Below, piece by piece: positions 57,060-64,000 of a stretch of 64,000 nucleotides of DNA. The notes beneath the pieces are model-generated. The model saw only the letters and a list, made by a program, of their open reading frames with translations, searched no databases and was not told the origin of the DNA. Each line of letters starts with the position of its first letter. Position 1 is the first letter of the stretch. The stretch lies in contig OY987305.1 in NCBI GenBank assembly GCA_963920635.1, positions 12,005,153 to 12,069,152 of the forward strand. The letters are read 5' to 3'. The DNA comes from Pseudeuparius sepicola (Eukaryota; Arthropoda; Insecta; Coleoptera; Anthribidae). Made by a program: the position numbers and the translations under genes.

Positions 57060-57570
57060 CCTAAATGGCTCAGATTGTATGTAAATGACATGGACCGGAC
57101 TAGACCGTTAACATATGGACTATCGACATTCACACTGTATGTGCAATCGCAGTGAATTACCCCTCTTTTTTATATAGGCCCACTTTTTAGTAAGTATTTT
57201 GCAGAAAAAAATCTAGGGTACCTATACTTACACTATACTAAAAAATTACTGTTTTCCTTCAAAATACTATGTACCAGCAAGAAGTAATATCCTTCTTTGA
57301 TGAAGCTATATAAAAAAGGAAGGGTAATTCCTCGAAACCGCCCGGAAAACATTGCACATACATTCTGTCTTTGTTTAAATCTCTCTGTGATATATTATGG
57401 TCCAGTTACAGATAGACCGTATATAAATGGAGTAGTCCTTTTGCAAACCGACTAGACCGTTTGTTGAAGGACAAGCATATGGACTAATATCTTCAGTCCG
57501 TTTACATATGGACTATTCCTTTTGTATACGGCCTGTTTTACATATACGATCTGTAACACATAGGAAATAA
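57060..57570. repeat. Region of GACCGT / CATATGGAC repeats and an inverted pair
   Basis: GACTAGACCGT occurs at about 57097 and 57448, and CATATGGACTA at about 57113, 57477 and 57511. An inverted pair, GTGCAATCGCAGTGAATTAC...TTTTTTATATAG at 57140-57178 and CTATATAAAAAAGGAAGGGT...TTGCACAT at 57306-57360, lies between. It is probably an old TIR element; a GACTAGACCGT copy also occurs at about 60637. Confidence 0.4.
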
Positions 57571-57793
57571 AATTTGATATTTTCTGAAGACGTAAAATAT
57601 CGCTTTAAAGTTATTTGGAACTTGGAAGTTAATTTTCTTGAAACTGCCCGCAATTTTGTTGCAAATTTCATCATTTCAATCTACAACAGAGGTTTATTTT
57701 TAAGGTTGACTTGTTTCTTTAAAAAATATATAATAAAATTACATTATGTCTAAACTACCCCCAAGAAATGCCATATTAAATTGCACTTCTATA

Positions 57794-58558
57794 CGGGTGT
57801 AACTTTGGTTTTAAGTACAGAAACTGTAACTGGCTCATCGAGTACCAATAATGGCCAACGTTTGAACCAGCAGCAGTAAAAAAGTTTTCTTGAAATCGGC
57901 AGTAAAGTGTCCCAAAATCGTCATTAAAAGCACAGAAATCGTACAATAATGTAGCCCATTATTGTACGATTTTTTCAATAAGTAGGCCTTGGCGAGATGT
58001 AAACATCAAACGTCAGACGCGGAGAAATCGCCCGTCAAAAGTGACCAAATATTCAAAACCCGGCCGATAAAGGCCCATTTAACTTTTCGTACACATTGCG
58101 AAATTATTTCCCATAGAAGCGCAATCCTTCAGTATACATATTTTAGTAAATTTGAATATCAATAGATTTGTTGTGTAGGCTGCACAAGAAGCAGCAGTTT
58201 GGTTTTTCTGTACGAAGATGCCGTGATCCCTTATTATTACTTCCTTGCCTAATAAAACATATTTTTTTCCGATTTCCAAGAAAATATAATATGTACCTCG
58301 GCACTGAAGTTCTTTTTATGACTCATGTGGTTTATTTGCCTCAGCCAGAGGCCTCGGCAACTAATTCCACATGAGTCATAAAAAGTTGAACTTCAGTGCC
58401 TTGGTACATAAATAACTATTATAAGTACCTATAAGAGCAACTTTGTCATATTTTTGGTGATTTAAATTATTATTTTTCAAAATAAACTTTATAGGCCTGC
58501 ATTGGGGGTCGAAACCTACCGCCAGTTGAAATTTCTGTACTAATCAAAGTTACACCTG
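57794..58558. mobile_element. TA-flanked TIR element with an inner hairpin
   Basis: CGGGTGTAACTTTGGTTTTA and AGTACAGAAACTGTAACTGG at the left pair with CCAGTTGAAATTTCTGTACT and AATCAAAGTTACACCTG at the right, with TA at 57792-57793 and 58559-58560. Length 765 bp. Inside, 58296-58405 is a separate hairpin with its own TA: CGGCACTGAAGTTC...ATGACTCATGTGG against its complement. The hairpin's right arm matches the loop of the foldback at 7922-8485. Confidence 0.75.
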
Positions 58559-61005
58559 TATATAAGCACTAGCTACTTACATTTCATTTGTTATAAGAAT
58601 GTATAGGTAGCCTTATTCCTAAATAAGGAATAACAAAAAGTTCCGTTATGATATTTACAATAAACTTGATAGATAGAACAAACGAAATCTATAAAATAAA
58701 TCATAGGGCCTTGTATAAAATGTCGACAGAAATGTTAAAATTTCAAATATTAGCATTTCAAGTGAAATTTTTAATATTCATATTTAAATATTTCAGATAG
58801 TTGCGTTTTCAAATAAAGTATTATCCTTGTTTACAAGGGTATTATGTACCCACAACCCTGCAAAATTGGAATTTTAATACAACATGAATATTTGAAAAGC
58901 CTCAACTCCTGAAAGTATGCTGAAAAGGCCTGACAAGCCAAGTTTGCAACTTCAAGCTACTGGCAAAATTTAAATCAATTTCCTTCTCGAGACAAGCTTA
59001 GCCGTGTGACACTGCACAGGACGATCCTTTGATATGAAAATGAAGGGTTCTTGAATGCGTGTGTCCCCTAGGTAGGTTTAATAATACATTTTCATTAGAG
59101 AGTTACCTACCTCGCAAACATGGCCACTATTATATTAAGATCGACAATCGCTCTGGGGAAGATGAAAGGCAAACAGTAATTCACTATTTAGCTACCGAAT
59201 GAGTAGATTGAACAGGTACCTAAGTAGGTAGTAGTTTAGATTTTTTAAGAAATTCAGCCAGGTAGATAAAAAAACGCCTCAAAATCTACACCACTGGAGA
59301 TATTAGAATGAAAATATGTAATGAAAATATGTAAAATAAGTTTTCATAAGTCTCCATATCTTCTCCGAATTCCTGGATATGTAGGGTATATAGTGTGGAA
59401 CACACTGTATACATAATTTGAATTAAATTCTAACAGCAATTATTCAAATAATAATAATTATCTGCTCTTGTAACTGAAATATAAGTACTTACAATAAACT
59501 ACATATTCGGCAAATAAAGCTAATTTAACGTGTTTTAGGAAATAGCCGATTATTTTTCCGAATAAGCAAACAACCATGCAAGCAGAACCCTTAATCTAGC
59601 GAGTTTCGCCCTAACTCCCAAAATTACTCCCTATACGATTATGGAGGCCGGGAAATTTATTATATCATTTTGACTCTTGCAATAAAGACTACGAGTTCGT
59701 TGAACTAACCCACACCAATCCAGCTGAGAATTACTGGCTTGTAACTGACGTGCCTAGATGGTCGTTAACGCATAAAAAATTCGAACAATTATGAGAAGAA
59801 CCGATTTTTCCATGACTCTCGAATTCGAAGATTCCTGTGGTTAACTCAGTGTAAATACAGGGTGCCACAGAAAAGTTTGACAATGTAATCGAATCTTTGC
59901 AGACACAAATAGTTCGAGTTTAGAAATTAGGTTTACTAAATATTATAGAATATTTTCGGGTCTATCTGTAGATTACTTATGAGACAAGCTAAGGAGACAA
60001 CTTTCAATTATCGAGAATGTTCCAGTTACCTACAATATTATGCTGATTTGAAACAGATTATTTTTTAAGCAAAATGTATAAGGTTGCATTTTCACACATG
60101 ACGACATGACATTGAATATTACCAATCCAAGTGGGTTTTTGGTGTTTATTATTTAAATTATTAGGTTTTTTCAATGCACCCCAAATACTAAACTAACAAA
60201 ATGTCAAAAACTAAATTGAAAACATGCTAATTAATACCAAAGTATGTCTATCATCACTTTTTGGATTTATCAAAAACTTATATACAGGGTGTTCCAAATC
60301 AACATGTGGATATTTTAAGAGGCCATTTCTTTCGTAAAATACTTAACTCTCGACGTACAGGGTGTTAAAAGTGGAACTCTGAAGATTATTTTCTTTTAAT
60401 ATTTTGGAAACATTTCAAGATAGGAAAATAAAATTTTGCACATATTATACCAACAATGCCCGGTGGTTGGTTGAAACGGGGGACTCTGGGGTACATATTA
60501 TCGTCATATAACTATCATAACCCTCTCGTTGAATATACTATTAGAAGACAGCTGTTGCTTCATATCACCCCGTATGTTTTATAAATCCCTATCTAATTGA
60601 CCTAATTTCTTACACTATAATCACTGACGAAACTGACTAGACCGTACTTGGACAAGAAGCTTGCGAGGAGGTACAACCAAAGTCTAGAGAATACTATTCT
60701 CCAGACTTTGGTACAACTTCCTTCACTTCTATTAATTCGAATGTGGTAATTTTCCACGATGACAGACGACGGTGGCACAGTTTTTTGTATCTTAATAGAA
60801 ACTTGCGAGAAAACTTACTAAGATTAAAGTTTAAACCTAAAATTTAGAAAAAAACAGGGGAGATATAGGTACTTTAGTTACGTTACGGCATTGACAACAA
60901 TTCTGTGACACCCGCTACATTCGCGTTGGTCGCTAGAGTGCAGTGCTTGGTAATGAGGTGATTTCTACAGTACAATGCGTGCAGGGACGACTGATCGGTA
61001 CTCAC
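58559..61005. other. MDM1 intron with stray element tips
   Basis: CAGGGTG tips preceded by TA occur at about 59859, 60285 and 60358, the last two in the same orientation 74 bp apart; no partner ends were matched. A small hairpin lies at 60675-60712 (ACCAAAGTCTAGAGAATA / TATTCTCCAGACTTTGGT). No exon seen. Confidence 0.4.
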
Positions 61006-61124
61006 CCTAGCTCTGGATTCCATACCGTTCTCGGTCACCCCATCGCTTATAAGGAACTCGTGGTGGCGGTACGCTAGGTCTGGGTACTTTTTCCTGCGAG
61101 GCATCGCAGGCTCCTGCGTGGCCA
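61006..61124 (-). CDS. MDM1: MDM1 exon, PRRKKYPDLAYRHHEFL block (most 5' exon seen)
   Basis: Acceptor TTTCTCTTTTCAAG above 61124; the first TG completes a valine codon from an unseen upstream exon, which must end in phase 1. It encodes ATQEPAMPRRKKYPDLAYRH then HEFLISDGVTENGMESRAR and ends at donor GCTAGG|GTGAGT in phase 0, matching the exon at 41026. The PRRKKYP...HEFL pattern is consistent with the N-terminal half of insect MDM1-like proteins. The expected start region (a GLSEYQRNF-like motif) was not found between here and 64000. Distance to the next exon is about 20 kb. Confidence 0.7.
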
Positions 61125-61976
61125 CTTGAAAAGAGAAACAATGTTACACTTCGCTGGCGGCTTTCTTACAAACTGGGTATCATGTTGTAGTTATGCTAAA
61201 ACTGATCGAAGCGAGCGAATGCCGCCAATAACATAAGGTTTCGTTACGGTTTAATGGGATTTATCACGCTGAATGACCCCATTTTTGTGACTCCTTCGGA
61301 GAGCGAAGGAAATGACGCCATTTACATTTATTTTCTTAAAGTGCATTGCCATTTTTGTGCGCCTTTCTTAAACAAGGGATTTACAACCAAACCCAACGAA
61401 AATATATTGTTAAAAATAATAATATACAAAACGTTTCAAGTTTACAGTATGCTTCTATTTTAATGTATTCATGTATGGGAACAGTTGAAAGACGTAATCG
61501 AAATTCAAATTTTCAAATACAAAAACTATTATAACACAAATTAAAAATTTCATGGAACATCCAATACATAAGAAAAAAACTTTAGGATTTGTTATCAAGT
61601 AGGTAGGTATATTTAATATCATTATTTGGCAATGTTTTGGCAACTGGTGTGATTTTGATTAAACAGTTCTCTTTCGCTTAACATATTTTTAACGATATTT
61701 ACATTATTACGAGAATTAATATTATTAAAAAAAGTAAATATAAAAAATATATGCACAGTGATAGGTGAAACAACTATTGTAAAAGACAAACAATAATTCT
61801 AGTTGAAATTGTTTTGCTTGTTTTGAAAGTATTTTGCATCATAATTTTAGTTGTGAAAAATCAAATATGTAGATAGTTCTGGCCAAAGACGCTTTGTCTT
61901 TGGTTCTGACTTCTGAAAGGAGCATATTTTATATATTTTTTAATATTAAACTTTAACTTATTGACATATTGATGTA
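61125..61976. other. Upstream MDM1 intron
   Basis: AT-rich with CpG-richer DNA at about 61125-61330. Open frames at 61254-61534 are unassigned. No further MDM1 exon recognised. Confidence 0.4.
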
Positions 61977-62289
61977 CAGGGCGTTCCAGCTAAAAATAAC
62001 CATGCAGCGAATATTCATTTTTTGATCAATTTCGTCAAAATGTGATAAATTCACATCTTTGCATTTGCAAGGAATGCTAAACATATATTGTTAGAGATAA
62101 CCTCGGAGATAACTATATAAAACAATATATTGTTGGAATTGAGAGAAGAAGAGGAACCTAAAAACGTCAAAATATAATATACAGTCAAAAATCTGGTGCT
62201 CACTTCCGGTCAAACTGGAAGCTAGAAAGTCCAACTTCAATTTTTTTGGTAAGGGGTATTTTTTCAAGTAACTTTTTAACAACACCCTG
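61977..62289. mobile_element. Short TA-flanked CAGGGCG/CACCCTG element
   Basis: CAGGGCGTTCCAGCTAAAAA at the left and AACTTTTTAACAACACCCTG at the right, with TA at 61975-61976 and 62290-62291. Only the tips pair well. 313 bp, containing the phrase CACTTCCGGTCAAACTGGAA that is common in the larger elements. Confidence 0.5.
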
Positions 62290-64000
62290 TAGATATATTA
62301 AGTTTGACACCATATTCGAATTCCACACCAGTCTGGTTTTTGAACCGTCAATTATATCCCATTGTAAAGGTTTCGGGGGCGTATAGTTAAAATATAAAGT
62401 AAAGCCTAAAGGGGTATATCGAGGGGTATATCTACCTAATATTTTTAATCGAAAGAATTACTTTAGTTGTGAAATAAAATCCACTATATTTGAAAGATTT
62501 AGGTAGAATTCTTAGGAATACCAAGCATTCACTCGCTTTTTTTAACCCTTCGCTCGTTTGCAAACCTTTTATACTCGGCTACGCGAAGTACGTCAGTACA
62601 ATGGTTCTTTTTAGGCTTCCCAGAGGATGTTATTTGTTCTTCTACTGCTTAATATGGCGCGGATAATGAAATAAAAAAATCGCTGGGAAACCGGAATAAC
62701 ACCAAAATCAATGGGGGTTAGTTTCCCCTTTTGCGAGTTAATTTAGTAGTTCCAATCACAGGTTCTTCTGGGGAAAATTTGTTTTCCAATTTCCCTACTT
62801 AATTGCGTAATATAAATTCAAATTAACGCAGATGGGGATGCGATACTAAAAAAGAGCCATTTTATCCGCAGACTTTAGCTAAAAGGTTCGCTTCAACATG
62901 AGATAAGTAGAAGCATACGCATAAACCATTAGTTCTACCATAGAATCTTCCATGGTTCTACCACCTCAAGTATCAGAGCTAATTAAATCAAACGCAAGGT
63001 TAATGACAACTAATGAAAACCCTTACTTCATCCTTTTTGTATGTCTCTTCACTAATCTTCATAGAGTAGTTAATGAATTTCTATGGAAACAGTCAAGTGG
63101 CTAAAAAAGTGTATACCTAAGTATAAAACCAGATTAACGTTGGGAACAAATGGCTTCCTTTCAGAACAGAGATGCAGACGTAGACGTTATCCTGCATTAA
63201 GAGAAAAGACAACTGGGTGCTGGACTTGAGTATTAGGGAAGATTGGTCTCTAAACGAGTTACCTGAAATTTAATTTACTCCATTTTGGGGATTATTCGGT
63301 TCCAGGACATTTTTGTCTTAGTTATCTCTTTGTGCAGTTCACGTATAATACAGGGATCGTTCTAAGGCACCTATAGTTATAGTTCCGTCGTATCTACGTA
63401 TTTTTGGAGATACAGATGAAGAAAAGTACTTAAAGATTCGAAAGTTGTAGATTTTTTCTGAATCGTCTTTTGGAAAAAAATTAAACTTAAGTTTTTTAAA
63501 TGGAACACTTATAGATTTTTCATTGTGCATTACTAAAGTAAAAATGATATTAATTTATACAGTTTTGCGTTTTAATAATATTTTTTGATTTTTAAATGTT
63601 ATACTTATTTAACTTGAAGTTGTGGATCTCCTGATAAGATAAAGTCATCGGATCCATGCAATAACAAAAACTATTTGTTTCAATAAAGGGAATATTTAAA
63701 TTATAAAACGTAAAACGTTGGGAAGTGATCTCAGATAAATAACCAAAGTTATTAGTTATTTCTCTGAGGCAGTGATCATCTATCTTTATCACGAGATCCA
63801 CAAATTCAATTGAGAATAAAATCATATTTTTTATTTTACCTACCTCATATTGTTGCCAAATAATGTTTCAGCTTTTCTAAATCTACCTAGGACAATCATA
63901 TTCTAAAGCCATCAAAGAACGCCAACGCTAAGGTGTCATTATAACTTTTTGTTGTATAAGCGGCAAAAATTAATGGTTCTAGTTCATTTAATAAAATTTG
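62290..64000. other. Upstream MDM1 intron or 5' flank
   Basis: No exon recognised. An imperfect long inverted repeat spans about 63615-63810 (GTTGTGGATCTCCTGATAAG against ATCACGAGATCCACAAATTC) and includes CCAAAGTTATTAGTTATTTC TCTGAGG, whose end resembles the P-like TIR at 55814. It may be another eroded P-like element. The rest is AT-rich. Confidence 0.4.

Overview
The window looks like insect nuclear DNA and is AT-rich. Introns are long and GT-AG, coding exons are short and phase-compatible, and nearly everything else is transposon-derived. TA-flanked CAGGGTG repeats and short GTAGGTACCTAC palindromes are abundant. The composition would suit a beetle or another insect with a large genome, but I cannot name the species.

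One host gene dominates. Nine exons on the minus strand, from about 61.1 kb down to a stop codon at 9341, join with consistent splice phases into about 565 residues. They match nuclear protein MDM1, a centriolar microtubule-binding protein: two (S/T)EYxxxF motifs, a WYREVVELRKKAGEYK-HRGWG block and a SPTREKL block. The 5' end of the gene lies beyond the right edge or in exons I could not see. The other ~60 kb is intron or downstream flank.

Region by region: 1-9340 is the 3' flank of MDM1. It carries a Tc1/mariner-type (ITm) element with ~370-bp terminal inverted repeats (TIRs) and a once-frameshifted transposase, a hairpin repeat built around a (TA)n core, and a nest of DNA transposons at 6.0-8.9 kb. 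The last intron (9505-12015) is almost entirely a dead hAT element with a perfect 8-bp target duplication, which itself holds a foldback element. The intron at 14.4-21.0 kb holds a second ITm relic and two giant palindromes placed end to end (15.6-20.6 kb). The introns at 21-41 kb carry more foldbacks and a 5'-truncated Penelope-like retroelement with a GIY-YIG endonuclease relic and hammerhead-like ends. The 20-kb intron (41.0-61.0 kb) carries a MITE pair, a GATC-dense tract, a THAP exon inside a P-like TIR element, and further CAGGGTG elements. 61.1-64.0 kb is upstream intron or 5' flank with no recognised exon.

The most unusual theme is the TA-[CAGGGTG...CACCCTG]-TA group. More than a dozen elements share little beyond their tips and the TA target, and many are almost pure palindromes. 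The ITm elements in the same window have the same TA target and very long TIRs, so they may be the source of the mobilising enzyme; this is inference.
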